Shown here in pieces: positions 18,452 through 26,968 of a stretch of DNA of 64,000 bases (positions are counted from its first letter, which is position 1; each line of letters starts with the position of its first letter). Source of the DNA: Deltaproteobacteria bacterium (GTDB taxonomy: Bacteria > Desulfobacterota > Desulfobacteria > Desulfobacterales > Desulfosarcinaceae). Both the position numbers and the translations under genes were made by a program. The stretch spans positions 1-64,000 of the forward strand of contig JAKALP010000004.1 in assembly GCA_021824175.1 (NCBI GenBank), in the 5' to 3' direction. The notes under the pieces are model-generated. The model ran no database searches and was not told the DNA's origin. It saw nothing but the letters and a program-made list of their open reading frames with translations.

Positions 18452-18583
18452 CGTCGCGTCGTTGCGCCGTTGCACGAAACCAAATTATAGCGCCGCTTTA
18501 TTGCCCGAGCCCTGGTAAACATGTTTGCCCAGATTCATAGGCCTTCAAATGGGAACCTCATGCAACGGCGCAACGGCGCGACG
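18452..18583. repeat. Inverted repeat with 23-bp arms, GCCGTTGC octamers
   Basis: Arm 18452-18474 and arm 18561-18583 are reverse complements with one mismatch; each is built of period-8 GCCGTTGC units. Loop of 86 nt. It lies in the 659-bp gap 18043-18701, which otherwise holds only the repeat at 18304 and no gene I can support. Confidence 0.8.
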
Positions 18584-18701
18584 TGGTCTCAGTTTGACCA
18601 TTGCCGCCGGGCATCAGGTCTGCTATCAAGGATGGCGTTGTGCCCGCGAGGTCGGCGGGTATCGATTTTTTCCGTTACCCCCAACGGAGGTTTTCGCAAC
18701 C

Positions 18702-20165
18702 ATGGTCCAGTCATCCATTGCCACCGATTTCGAACGCATCTTTCACCCCGACAAAATCGCCATCATCGGCTTTTCCAAAGAGGGCATCGGCTTTGGCAGC
18801 GGCATTCTCTTTTCTCTGCGCGCCATCGGCTACAGCGGCGAGATCTATCTGGTCAATCCCAAGGGCGGCACCTTCAATGGCCAGCCCATCTATGCGCGCA
18901 TCGAGGATATCCCCGGCGGGTTTGACCTGGCCATCATTGCCGTGCCGGCCCAGGCCGTGGCCGAGGCCCTGGAGGCATGCTTGAAAAAAGGCGCGGCCGG
19001 GGCCGAAATTTTCTCCTCGGGTTTTAAGGAACTGGGCACGCCGGAGGGAATCGCGCTGGAGCAGGAGGTCACGCGCATCGCGGCCAAGGGCCTGCGCGTC
19101 ATCGGCCCCAACTGTTTCGGCATCTACTGCCCCAAGAGCGGTTTGACCGTGCTGCCAGGACCGGATCTTTCCCGTCGGCCCGGCCCCATCGCCTTTTCTT
19201 CCCAGAGCGGCGGCATGGCCGTGGATTTCGCCAACCTGGGCAAATCCATGGGCTTGGGATTCAGCAAGGTGGTCAGCTTCGGCAATGGCTGCGATTTGCG
19301 CGAAACCGAGCTGCTGCGCTATTTCGGCGCCGATCCCCAGACCGGCATCATCACCATGTATATTGAAGGCATCCAGGACGGCGACGCCTTTTTCGCGGCC
19401 CTCAAACAGACCGCGGCCCGCAAGCCGGTGATCATCAACAAGGGCGGGCTCTCCGAGGCCGGCTCGCGGGCCGTGCAAAGCCACACCGCTTCCATGGGCG
19501 GCAGCCGCCGGATCTGGCAATCGATCCTGCGCCAAGCCAATGCCGTGCAGGTCAATGACATGCACGAGATGGCCCAGACGGCCATGGCTTTTGCTTTGCT
19601 GCCGCCCAAGGTCTATCGCAACATCACGGTGCTGGGCGGGGGTGGAGCCTTGGGCGTGGCCGCCGCCGATGCGGCTGAAGCCTACGGGATCAAGATTCCG
19701 CCCTTTGAGCCGGAGCTGGCGGCGCGCATTGACGCCCTGCTGCCCCGGCCGGGATCGAGCCCCGGCAATCCCGTGGATGTGGCCAATCCCTTTGTGGCGC
19801 CCAAGACCCTGCGGCAGATCATGCGCCTGGCCGCCGGCGATGAACGCATCGATTTACAAATCTTTACTTCTTTACTGCATCACTATAAGAATCAAGCCAA
19901 AATCTTCGGCAAGCCCGTCAAGGAGATTACACCCTATGTGGAGCTGGCCGATGACATCCAGGCCGTGGTGGCCGAGACCGGCAAACCCATTGCCGTGATT
20001 CTCTCCAATCCCAAAAGCGCGCCCGACCACCTGGATGTGGTGGAGATGTTCGTGGACGCCCGGCGCGTCTTTGCCGAGCGCGGCATCCCCGTGTTCAATC
20101 ATTTGACCGAAGCATTTAAAGCCCTCGGCCATCTCAATATCTACTACGAGAGGAAGCACCCATGA
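18702..20165 (+). CDS. NDP-forming acyl-CoA synthetase, alpha subunit
   Basis: 487 aa from ATG 18702, preceded by ACGGAGG. Same fold as the protein at 4661: CoA-binding domain (IAIIGFSKEG, about 1-140), FSSQSGGMAVD, the phospho-His loop QSHTASMGG with His261, and a C-terminal flavodoxin-like domain from about 305 with PVDVANPF. It overlaps the beta-subunit gene by 4 bp (ATGA), so the two are translated together. Converts acyl-CoA, ADP and phosphate to acid and ATP, useful for energy conservation during fermentation of organic or amino acids; acyl specificity unknown. The open frame extends upstream to 18525 through repeat DNA and is not used. Confidence 0.93.
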   Translation: MVQSSIATDFERIFHPDKIAIIGFSKEGIGFGSGILFSLRAIGYSGEIYLVNPKGGTFNGQPIYARIEDIPGGFDLAIIAVPAQAVAEALEACLKKGAAGAEIFSSGFKELGTPEGIALEQEVTRIAAKGLRVIGPNCFGIYCPKSGLTVLPGPDLSRRPGPIAFSSQSGGMAVDFANLGKSMGLGFSKVVSFGNGCDLRETELLRYFGADPQTGIITMYIEGIQDGDAFFAALKQTAARKPVIINKGGLSEAGSRAVQSHTASMGGSRRIWQSILRQANAVQVNDMHEMAQTAMAFALLPPKVYRNITVLGGGGALGVAAADAAEAYGIKIPPFEPELAARIDALLPRPGSSPGNPVDVANPFVAPKTLRQIMRLAAGDERIDLQIFTSLLHHYKNQAKIFGKPVKEITPYVELADDIQAVVAETGKPIAVILSNPKSAPDHLDVVEMFVDARRVFAERGIPVFNHLTEAFKALGHLNIYYERKHP

Positions 20166-20848
20166 CCAAAGCTCAAGCCAAGAAACTGATCACCCAAGCC
20201 AAGCGCGAAGGCAGAACTACGCTTTCCGAATATGAAGCCAAGCTGGTGCTGGCCGCCTACAAGATTCCGGTGACCCAGGAGATCCTGGTGGAGAAGAAAA
20301 AAGAGTTGCCCGGCGCGGCCCGCACTATCGGCTATCCCCTGGTGATGAAAGGCTGCGCGGCCGAGATCGCCCACAAAACCGAGAAGAATTTGGTGCGCGT
20401 GGATGTGCGCAACAAGGAAGAAGCACTTCAAGCGTTTGAAGAAATCAAGACGGCCATGGGAGACGCCCAGGGCGGTGTGCTGGTGCAGCAGATGGTCAGC
20501 GGCCGGCGCGAGCTGGTCATGGGCCTGACCCGCGACCCCCAGTTCGGGGCGTGCGTGATGTTCGGTCTGGGTGGCATCTTCACCGAAATCCTGAAAGATA
20601 TCTCTTTCCGCAAGGCGCCCCTGGAAGAGCGCGATGCCCTGGAGATGATGGGTGACATCAAAGGCCATAAGATTCTGGGGGCCGTGCGCGGCATGCCGGC
20701 CGCCGATACCAAGGCCCTGGCCAAGATGCTGATCCACATCGGCCAAATCGGATTGGACCTGGAGGCCGTGGCCGAAATCGATCTCAATCCCGTGATCCTC
20801 TCGGGCGCCAAACCCGTGGCCGTGGATGCGCTGATCGTCTTGCGCTGA
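20162..20848 (+). CDS. NDP-forming acyl-CoA synthetase, beta subunit (ATP-grasp)
   Basis: 228 aa, the usual size of the separate beta subunit. Seen: LSEYEAKLVLAAYKIPV opening helix, the ATP-grasp strands GYPLVMKG and GVLVQQMV, the FGLGGIFTEILKD nucleotide loop, and the closing AEIDLNPVIL strand. It provides ADP/ATP binding and partners the alpha subunit encoded just before it (ATGA overlap). No second beta gene is present in the window, so it may also serve the orphan alpha subunit at 4661 (inference). Confidence 0.94.
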   Translation: MTKAQAKKLITQAKREGRTTLSEYEAKLVLAAYKIPVTQEILVEKKKELPGAARTIGYPLVMKGCAAEIAHKTEKNLVRVDVRNKEEALQAFEEIKTAMGDAQGGVLVQQMVSGRRELVMGLTRDPQFGACVMFGLGGIFTEILKDISFRKAPLEERDALEMMGDIKGHKILGAVRGMPAADTKALAKMLIHIGQIGLDLEAVAEIDLNPVILSGAKPVAVDALIVLR

Positions 20849-20857
20849 TCCACTCTC

Positions 20858-20881
20858 GAATCAACCAATTAACGAATCAAC
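20858..20881. repeat. Short octamer tract GAATCAAC
   Basis: GAATCAAC, CAATTAAC, GAATCAAC: three units in the same orientation as the right arm at 6211-6242, starting 9 bp after the beta-subunit stop. Confidence 0.75.
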
Positions 20882-20917
20882 GGACAACGAAACAACCCAA
20901 GAAAGGAAAACACCCCC

Positions 20918-22093
20918 ATGATGAACCACAGACTAAAGTGTTTGGCAGCAGCAATGTTAGCGTTTCTGATGCTCCACGGTTGCGCGGCCCAGGGAACCCC
21001 GCCGCCAGCTTTTAATGCCCAGCCGATCCCCAGCGGCGCCTGGCAGCAAAAGGCGGATTATCTTTACTTCATTCTGGATGCGTCGTCTTCCATGGATGCC
21101 GCGTACAAATTGGACACGGCCCGCAGCGTGATCGCCAATTTCAACCAGACCATGCCCAATCTGAATCTGACCGTGGCCCTGCGCACCTTTGGGCATGACA
21201 ACGCGGTCTCCATGAAATCTACGGACCTGATGGCCAAGCCCCAACCTTATACTGCCAAAGTGCTGCCTGACGGCCTTGCGCGGGTGACCCGGGCCGGCGG
21301 CTACAGCCCCATGGGCCTGGCCCTGAAGGACGCGGCCGAGGATCTGAAAAGTGTCACGGGCCCCATTGCCATGGTGATCGTCAGTGACGGCCTGGATATG
21401 GCCGAAGGCCCCATGGCCGCGGCCCAGGCTTTGAAAGAGAGCCATGCCGGCAAATTGTGCATCTACACCGTACAGGCGGGTGATGCGCCTGAAGGGCAGC
21501 AATTCCTTACCAGGCTGGCCCAGGTCACGGGCTGCGGTCGGGCCACGACCGCCGCTTCTTTGGTCACCGGCGCGGCCATGAACGGCTTTGTAAAGGAAGT
21601 ACTATTGGCCGGCCCGGTCGCCGCACCGCTGGACAGCGACAAGGACGGTGTGCCGGATGACAGGGATAAATGCCCGGGAACCCCGCCAGGCATTAAAGTG
21701 GAAGACAATGGCTGCCCGTTGGCCATCGGTCCCATCGGCACGGCCACGGCGGCCGGCACCTATATCCTGGAAGGGGTTCAATTCGAGACCAACAAGGCTG
21801 ATCTGAAGAAGAGTTCTTATTCAGCGCTGGATAATGCCGCCGAGATCATGAAGAAGAATCCGAGCCTGAAAGTCGAGATCCAGGGCCACACCGACGCTTC
21901 GGGCAAGCACGATTACAATACCCAATTAAGCCAGCGTCGGGCCGAATCGGTCAAGGCCTACCTTGAAACCAAGGGCATCGAGGCCAACCGCATGATCGCC
22001 AAAGGCTACGGTCCGGACCGCCCCATCGACACCAATGACACCAAGGAAGGGCGCGCCCGCAACCGCCGGGTGGAGTTTAAGCCTCTCCAGTAA
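20918..22093 (+). CDS. vWA-TSP3-OmpA outer-membrane lipoprotein
   Basis: 391 aa with AAGAAAGGAAA upstream. Order: lipoprotein signal ending LHGC (Cys about 22); a von Willebrand A domain (about 45-225) with the MIDAS motif DASSSMD; a thrombospondin-3-like calcium repeat (DSDKDGVPDDRDKCPGTPPG, about 242-262); and an OmpA C-terminal peptidoglycan-binding domain (GVQFETNKADL, IQGHTDASG, LSQRRAESV, GRARNRRVEF). The predicted product is a periplasmic lipoprotein bridging the outer membrane and peptidoglycan, with a metal-dependent adhesion domain. Unlike plain Pal it carries the extra vWA module. Followed by a strong terminator. Partner unknown. Confidence 0.9.
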   Translation: MMNHRLKCLAAAMLAFLMLHGCAAQGTPPPAFNAQPIPSGAWQQKADYLYFILDASSSMDAAYKLDTARSVIANFNQTMPNLNLTVALRTFGHDNAVSMKSTDLMAKPQPYTAKVLPDGLARVTRAGGYSPMGLALKDAAEDLKSVTGPIAMVIVSDGLDMAEGPMAAAQALKESHAGKLCIYTVQAGDAPEGQQFLTRLAQVTGCGRATTAASLVTGAAMNGFVKEVLLAGPVAAPLDSDKDGVPDDRDKCPGTPPGIKVEDNGCPLAIGPIGTATAAGTYILEGVQFETNKADLKKSSYSALDNAAEIMKKNPSLKVEIQGHTDASGKHDYNTQLSQRRAESVKAYLETKGIEANRMIAKGYGPDRPIDTNDTKEGRARNRRVEFKPLQ

Positions 22094-22121
22094 TTCAAGA
22101 TAGTTGAGTTATTGAAAGAAT

Positions 22122-22155
22122 CAAACGCCGGCCGGGTGGCCGGCGTTTGATTTTT
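22122..22155 (+). terminator. Rho-independent terminator
   Basis: CAAACGCCGGCC pairs perfectly with GGCCGGCGTTTG around GGGT, followed by ATTTTT. 29 bp after the lipoprotein gene. Confidence 0.93.
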
Positions 22156-22225
22156 ACAGCGGGGTCACGTGCCGGCGCCCCCATAAGCGCTGACTTAAAT
22201 AGACAACTAAATTCTGTTAAAAAAA

Positions 22226-22451
22226 GAATATCGAATATTGAACAACAAATATCGAATTACAAAGTTTTCTTATTGTTCTGGTTAACCGGTTTTATGCTTG
22301 CGAAAAAAATCGAAATTTGCTGAATTTTGACTTTGGTAATGATTTCGCGGTTCGGACAATAGGTTCGGCAAAATCAATCAGTCGTTGCTCAAGATCATAC
22401 TGTCTAAGTTCCTTCCGCATTTTGCTGTTCCTTGTTCGATATTCGATATTC
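22226..22451. mobile_element. Inverted-repeat-bounded remnant of a four-helix-bundle cassette
   Basis: Arms 22226-22245 (GAATATCGAATATTGAACAA) and 22432-22451 (TTGTTCGATATTCGATATTC) are reverse complements with one mismatch. They enclose a truncated minus-strand gene of the 23S-intervening-sequence type. A/T-rich, unlike the neighbours. Related cassettes in other bacteria are also bordered by GAATATCGAA-type repeats (from memory). Confidence 0.6.
22292..22420 (-). pseudogene. Truncated four-helix-bundle (IVP/S23-like) protein
   Basis: 42 codons from ATG 22420: it begins MRKELRQYDLEQRLIDFA and continues with IVRTAKSLPKSK before drifting to a basic tail. This matches the first helix region (DLexRLidFAxxIixxxexLPxt) of proteins usually about 115-130 aa long, so roughly two thirds are lost. 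Probably not functional. Confidence 0.55.
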
Positions 22452-22542
22452 ATTTAAATTAGCTTTCGTACCTGGAACAATGATGTTGCTTGGCAGCTCT
22501 ATGTGCTACATGCGATTCCCCTGGATGTGTAAGCTACTGCCC

Positions 22543-22571
22543 TTGACATTGCGTACGCTATGACGTACGCT
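22543..22571 (+). promoter_or_regulatory. Promoter and operator of the yefM-yoeB operon
   Basis: TTGACA (22543-22548), 17-bp spacer, TACGCT (22566-22571). An inverted repeat GCGTAC-N8-GTACGC (22551-22570) overlies it and is a good candidate for autoregulatory antitoxin binding; YefM is known to bind hexamer inverted repeats in its own promoter. Confidence 0.65.
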
Positions 22572-22592
22572 TTGACAAAACGTGAGGTGAAT

Positions 22593-22835
22593 ATGCCGAC
22601 ATTAACCGCAACCGAAGCAAGGTCCAAGTTTTACCGTCTGATCGATCAAACTTCGCATTCGAATGAACCGATTGTGATTACGAGCAAACGAGGTAATGCC
22701 GTGCTGATCTCCGAAGATGACTGGCGCGCGATTCAAGAGACCCTATTTCTTCTAAACATTCCCGGAATGCGCGAATCCATCCGGCAAGGCTTGGCCACCC
22801 CGATCGAGGATTGCAAAGAGGAGTTGGATTGGTGA
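22593..22835 (+). CDS. yefM: YefM/Phd-family antitoxin
   Basis: 80 aa from ATG 22593 with GAGGTGA 5 bp upstream. N-terminal Phd/YefM fold: TLTATEARSKFYRLIDQ, then PIVITSKRGNAVLISEDDW, the hallmark strands. C-terminal acidic tail that would bind the toxin. Represses its own promoter and neutralises the toxin encoded next. Its TGA overlaps the GTG start of the toxin gene. Confidence 0.94.
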   Translation: MPTLTATEARSKFYRLIDQTSHSNEPIVITSKRGNAVLISEDDWRAIQETLFLLNIPGMRESIRQGLATPIEDCKEELDW

Positions 22836-23095
22836 GCTACCGGGTCGTTTTTACAAAACAAGCCCAAAAGGACGCCAAGAAGATTTCCACATCCGGCCTT
22901 AAGCCGAAGGTTGAAAAATTGCTTGATATCCTGCGCGTCAATCCCTTTCAAACGCCACCTTCTTACGAAAAGCTGGTCGGTGATTTATCCGGCGCATATT
23001 CCCGTCGCATCAACATCCAGCATCGGTTGATCTGTCAAGTGATCGAGGAAGAAAAGATTGTCAAAGTGATCCGGATGTGGACCCATTACGAATAA
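22832..23095 (+). CDS. yoeB: Txe/YoeB-type mRNA interferase toxin
   Basis: 87 aa from GTG 22832 (GTGA overlap with yefM; AGAGGAG upstream). RelE-superfamily fold: YRVVFTKQAQKDAKKI, then SGAYSRRINIQHRLICQV and the C-terminal MWTHYE. YoeB cleaves mRNA in the ribosomal A site; the RRIN..HR basic patch and the final His-Tyr are its catalytic and contact residues. Its stop overlaps the start of the helicase gene by one base (TAATG), so all three proteins are translationally coupled. Confidence 0.93.
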   Translation: MSYRVVFTKQAQKDAKKISTSGLKPKVEKLLDILRVNPFQTPPSYEKLVGDLSGAYSRRINIQHRLICQVIEEEKIVKVIRMWTHYE

Positions 23096-25809
23096 TGGAA
23101 CGCATCCTATTCACCTATGACCCGGAGTACTCCCGCAAAAGCGGGCAGTTCACCGTGGTGTTGACGCCGGCGGTTTTGCTTGGCGGCCGTTGGCAGATCA
23201 TCAAGGGCACCCGGATCTACTATGTCAGGGATCTGCAAGCGGTTGCCGAGCAGGTGCCGGACAAGGTTCTATTCCGGACGGCCCTTGAAAGTGAAATGGC
23301 CTTCCGGAAGAACGAGGGCCGCTTTTTCAATCCCGATCAGGAGTTCACCCGCCTGCGGATTGCTTCGCGCCATTTGTTCAAGTTCATCTCCGCTGCCCAG
23401 AAGCAAAAGATTTTATTGCATGCGGACGGCGCGCCCACCTCCTTCCGCGTGGACAAAGAGGTTATGGCCGAAATCAGCGTGAAAGAAGGCCGCATGGCCC
23501 TCCACCTGGGCGGCATCCCCCTGGCCGAAGCCCAGGTCGTGGTTCAAACCATGCCCGTGACCCTGATCCAAGCCAATCGGATTGTTCAGATGCGGGCGGA
23601 AGTTCCCTTCTCTTTTCTCCAGCAGATTCCCGCGAACCAGGTCCTGGCCGAAACCGAAAAAGAGAGCCTGCTCTTGCGCTTCGCCAAGCAGCCGGACAAG
23701 GTGCGCATCAAACGGATCGAGCAAGAAGAGATCCGCACCGTGAAGGATGCCGTGGTTCACGCCAAGCTGAGCCTGGATGAGCGGGCGGCGAAGGCCCGGC
23801 TATACTTAGTCTACGAAGGCCATGCGGTCAAAGACAACGATAATCTGACCGTCATCGTCGATCCGCATCGCCATATGGCCATCCACCGCAATCGTCCGGT
23901 AGAAGAGAATTTCAAGTCCGTGCTTCTCTCCCATGGTTTTGCTTCCATACCGGAACGTGATTTTAACTGGCGTGCTCCCCAACAGCCCCTGGAGTCCTTG
24001 GTGCCATCTTTGGAAAATCACGGTTTTGAGGTCTGGATGGGCGATCGCAAGATCGCCGCGCCGGTGACCGTGCGCTGGGATGTCCAGACCCAGCGGCACC
24101 ATTTGCGTGTGGGAGCCACGGTATTTTCGGGCGACGTGGAGATCGGCGCGGACGAGCTGTTCCGGGCGTTTCAAGAAGGCCGGCGCTATGTGGCGCGGCC
24201 CGATGGCTCCGTGGGGCTTATCTCCGGCGAAGTCCGGCGGATGCTGGCCGAATTTACAGGCACAGGCAGCATGCAAGGCGCGTTCATTGTCTTCAACAAG
24301 GCCGATTTTCCCAGCGTGCGCGCTTGTCTGGAAAACAGCGCCGAGGTGCGGAACGATTCCGCTTTCGAGGAGCTGTGCCGCTTCGGCCAGGGAGTGGCGG
24401 GCGTGCAGCGCCATTTGCTTCCGGCTGGTTTCGAAGCCGTGCTGCGGCCCTACCAGATCCTGGGTTACAATTGGCTTCGGACCTTGAAGAGCTTGGGGCT
24501 GAATGGCATTCTGGCCGATGACATGGGGCTGGGCAAATCGGTTCAGGTGCTGGCTTTGATCAAAAGTCTGAAAGGGGAGGGCGCCCTGGGCCGGCCATTT
24601 CTTCTCATCGCTCCCAAAACTTTGCTTTTCAACTGGGAGATAGAAATCAAGAAATTCGCGCCGGATCTGGCCTATTATCTCTTCGCGGGACCGGACCGGA
24701 TCAGGCGCGCCGATCATTTGCGACGCCACGACTTGATCCTTACGCCTTACAGTCTGGTACGCAGCGAAACACCGTTGCTGTGCGGAATCGAGTGGGAGTA
24801 TGTGATCCTCGACGAGGCCCAGGCCATCAAGAATGCCGATACGATTACTTCCCGGGCCGTCAAACATCTTCCGGCCACCGCGCGGCTGTCCATTACCGGA
24901 ACGCCGGTGGAGAACTCGGCCGCGGATCTGTGGAGCCAGTTCGATTTTCTGATGCCTGGTTTTCTGGGAGAAGAAGATGCGTTCAAGGAGGCATACACCG
25001 ACGCGGCCAAAGACCTGCAGCGGTTGCGGGCCAAAACCCAACCTTACATTTTGCGGCGGTTGAAGTCCCAGGTGCTGGCCGAACTGCCGCCCAAAACCGA
25101 AGTGACCATCTACTGCGACTTCGGTGACGAGCAAAAGGCCATCTACGATCAGGCCCTGGCCGCGGCTAAGGATGAGATGGAGACTTTTGAGGGATCGCGC
25201 ACTTTCCATATCCTGCGCCTGATTTTGCGGCTGCGCCAGATTGCTTGCCATCCCCGCCTGGCTGTCAAAGCTATCCGCAGATCATTGGACCATGTGGGCA
25301 GTGGTAAAACCGAGGAAGTCATCCAAGCGGCCTTGGAGATCCTGGCCGAAGGGCACAAGATCCTCATCTTCTCCCAGTTCACCCGGCATTTGCAGTTGAT
25401 TCAGTCCCTTTTTCTGAGGCTTAAAATTACTTCTTTTTACCTGGACGGCCGCACCATGGACCGGGGCGCGGTGGTACAGGCCTTCAAGACCCATGACGGG
25501 CCTTGTCCCTTCTTCATCTCTTTGAAGGCCGGCGGCACGGGCCTCAATCTCAGCGAGGCATCTTACGTTTTTCTACTCGACCCCTGGTGGAACCCGGCCG
25601 TGGAAAATCAGGCCATTGATCGCTGCCATCGTCTGGGCCAGCACCAGCCGGTCACGGTTTATCGTTTTATCACGCGCGACTCCATCGAAGAAAAAGTGAT
25701 GGCCCTCAAGGCCCGCAAACAGGAGATCGAATCAGTCCTGATCGATGCGTCGGTGCCCGATTATCTTCCCTTTGACGAGACAACCCTGAAGCGGTTGATC
25801 ACGGAATGA
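23095..25809 (+). CDS. SNF2-family DEAD/DEAH-like helicase/ATPase
   Basis: 904 aa from ATG 23095. The C-terminal 470 residues hold the SNF2 motor: motif I DDMGLGKS with Lys481, LLIAPKTLLFNW (Ia), DEAQAIKN (II), ITGTPVENS (III), ILIFSQFTR (IV), LKAGGTGLNL (V) and DPWWNPAVENQAIDRCHRLGQ (VI). The N-terminal 420 residues are unassigned and probably beta-rich; this layout is common in bacterial SNF2/RapA-like proteins. It translocates on DNA or displaces bound proteins such as RNA polymerase (family knowledge). Coupled to yefM-yoeB, which is unusual. Confidence 0.92.
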   Translation: MERILFTYDPEYSRKSGQFTVVLTPAVLLGGRWQIIKGTRIYYVRDLQAVAEQVPDKVLFRTALESEMAFRKNEGRFFNPDQEFTRLRIASRHLFKFISAAQKQKILLHADGAPTSFRVDKEVMAEISVKEGRMALHLGGIPLAEAQVVVQTMPVTLIQANRIVQMRAEVPFSFLQQIPANQVLAETEKESLLLRFAKQPDKVRIKRIEQEEIRTVKDAVVHAKLSLDERAAKARLYLVYEGHAVKDNDNLTVIVDPHRHMAIHRNRPVEENFKSVLLSHGFASIPERDFNWRAPQQPLESLVPSLENHGFEVWMGDRKIAAPVTVRWDVQTQRHHLRVGATVFSGDVEIGADELFRAFQEGRRYVARPDGSVGLISGEVRRMLAEFTGTGSMQGAFIVFNKADFPSVRACLENSAEVRNDSAFEELCRFGQGVAGVQRHLLPAGFEAVLRPYQILGYNWLRTLKSLGLNGILADDMGLGKSVQVLALIKSLKGEGALGRPFLLIAPKTLLFNWEIEIKKFAPDLAYYLFAGPDRIRRADHLRRHDLILTPYSLVRSETPLLCGIEWEYVILDEAQAIKNADTITSRAVKHLPATARLSITGTPVENSAADLWSQFDFLMPGFLGEEDAFKEAYTDAAKDLQRLRAKTQPYILRRLKSQVLAELPPKTEVTIYCDFGDEQKAIYDQALAAAKDEMETFEGSRTFHILRLILRLRQIACHPRLAVKAIRRSLDHVGSGKTEEVIQAALEILAEGHKILIFSQFTRHLQLIQSLFLRLKITSFYLDGRTMDRGAVVQAFKTHDGPCPFFISLKAGGTGLNLSEASYVFLLDPWWNPAVENQAIDRCHRLGQHQPVTVYRFITRDSIEEKVMALKARKQEIESVLIDASVPDYLPFDETTLKRLITE

Positions 25810-25874
25810 TGCAAGCCAAGATAAAATCGCCGCAAGCTCCAAGATCCGAGCTCACCGTTTTTGCGGCCGCCCGC

Positions 25875-26738
25875 TCAGAAATGGTAGGCATCGTTGTCTG
25901 GATCGAAGTCTTTGTCGGTCAGCGGAGGATTCAAACGGATTTCGTGGTTCTCGAATTTTTCGTACACGCGGCCTTCGAAATCCCAAATGGTGACCTTGAG
26001 CGGCATGTGGGTTTCTTTGTCTATGATGATTTCGGTCTTGCCGCCGTAGTATTGAGGTACTTTATAAACTGTTCCCGCCGAGACAGAACTGGACAGACTG
26101 TCAAGCAGTTCGGGGTTGGTGTAAACGATGAGGTAGGGATCGCGATTGAGGCGCTCCCCAAATGCCACAACCGACTCGCTCTTCTGTGCCTCGACCTCTT
26201 CAGCAGGCAAAGTGCCTGAGATTAGCACGAGACGGTATCCCGCACGACCCGCTTGGAGGACCTCACCTTGCCACTCGAGTTTTTCGCCCGTGGGATTGGA
26301 CCTGGCCTGTGCAATACCGTCGCGGATTTGTTTGAGCAGGTAGCCAAAGCCAGCGTGGCTTAGCAGGTGGTGCTGATTCCTGGTGGCCAGACCGCCCCAC
26401 AGGCTGATGTGTACCGTGATATCGGGGAATGAGCCAGGGTGGGCCGTGATCTCGGTCTTGTCACGTTTGGGCAAATACAGCGCTTCCTGCCCCTTTTTCG
26501 GATTGATGTTGGCCAAATAGACCTCGCCCGATCTTCGCACCTTGACGGCAACTTCTTCGGTGATGGTTTTGCCGTTCACCATTCGTTCGGTTTTGATTTG
26601 TCGCATGGTCAAGGTGTTGACCTTATCCCAGGCCGCAAACATCTTGTCGATTTCGTCCATGGCCAGCGGATCTGCGGTAGCCGGCACTTGTGCTGCTGCA
26701 AGGTATAGGGCAAAGGTTACGAGCGAAATGGAGATCAT
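25875..26738 (-). CDS. DUF1571-like exported protein
   Basis: 287 aa from ATG 26738 (AAAGGTG upstream). Signal peptide MISISLVTFALYLAAAQVPATA. The mature part has the LolA-like pattern of an outer-membrane-lipoprotein-sorting fold used by DUF1571 proteins: DKVNTLTMRQIKTERMVNGK, KVRRSGEVYLANINPKKGQEALYL, and PLKVTIWDFEGRVYEKFENHEIRLNPPLTDKDFDPDNDAYHF near the end. Expected to bind a lipid or hydrophobic ligand in the periplasm (inference). Convergent with the helicase, 65 bp apart. Confidence 0.75.
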   Translation of the reverse strand: MISISLVTFALYLAAAQVPATADPLAMDEIDKMFAAWDKVNTLTMRQIKTERMVNGKTITEEVAVKVRRSGEVYLANINPKKGQEALYLPKRDKTEITAHPGSFPDITVHISLWGGLATRNQHHLLSHAGFGYLLKQIRDGIAQARSNPTGEKLEWQGEVLQAGRAGYRLVLISGTLPAEEVEAQKSESVVAFGERLNRDPYLIVYTNPELLDSLSSSVSAGTVYKVPQYYGGKTEIIIDKETHMPLKVTIWDFEGRVYEKFENHEIRLNPPLTDKDFDPDNDAYHF

Positions 26739-26830
26739 GGTGGGGCACCTTTCAGTCGGCAAAGCCCAATGAGTCAACTGGATAATCCGTATACCTTTGT
26801 GGGAACAATGGGGCCGCCTTTTATTTAAAA

Positions 26831-26877
26831 GCCATCTCAAAAAAGATTTTTGGCCCACAATCCTTTTTTGAGATGGC
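26831..26877. terminator. Bidirectional terminator-like palindrome, copy 1
   Basis: GCCATCTCAAAAAAG pairs with CTTTTTTGAGATGGC (near-perfect), loop containing TTTTTGGCCCACAATC. A and T runs on both sides suit termination in either direction. Copy 2 at 62399-62447 shares the loop. Confidence 0.8.
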
Positions 26878-26968
26878 GTGTACTATCCCCACCGATACGA
26901 ACGCGATCAAATTATCTGCGCGACATCAATTATGCAAGATTCTTCTATGCATTCATTTCCTCTGTCGG

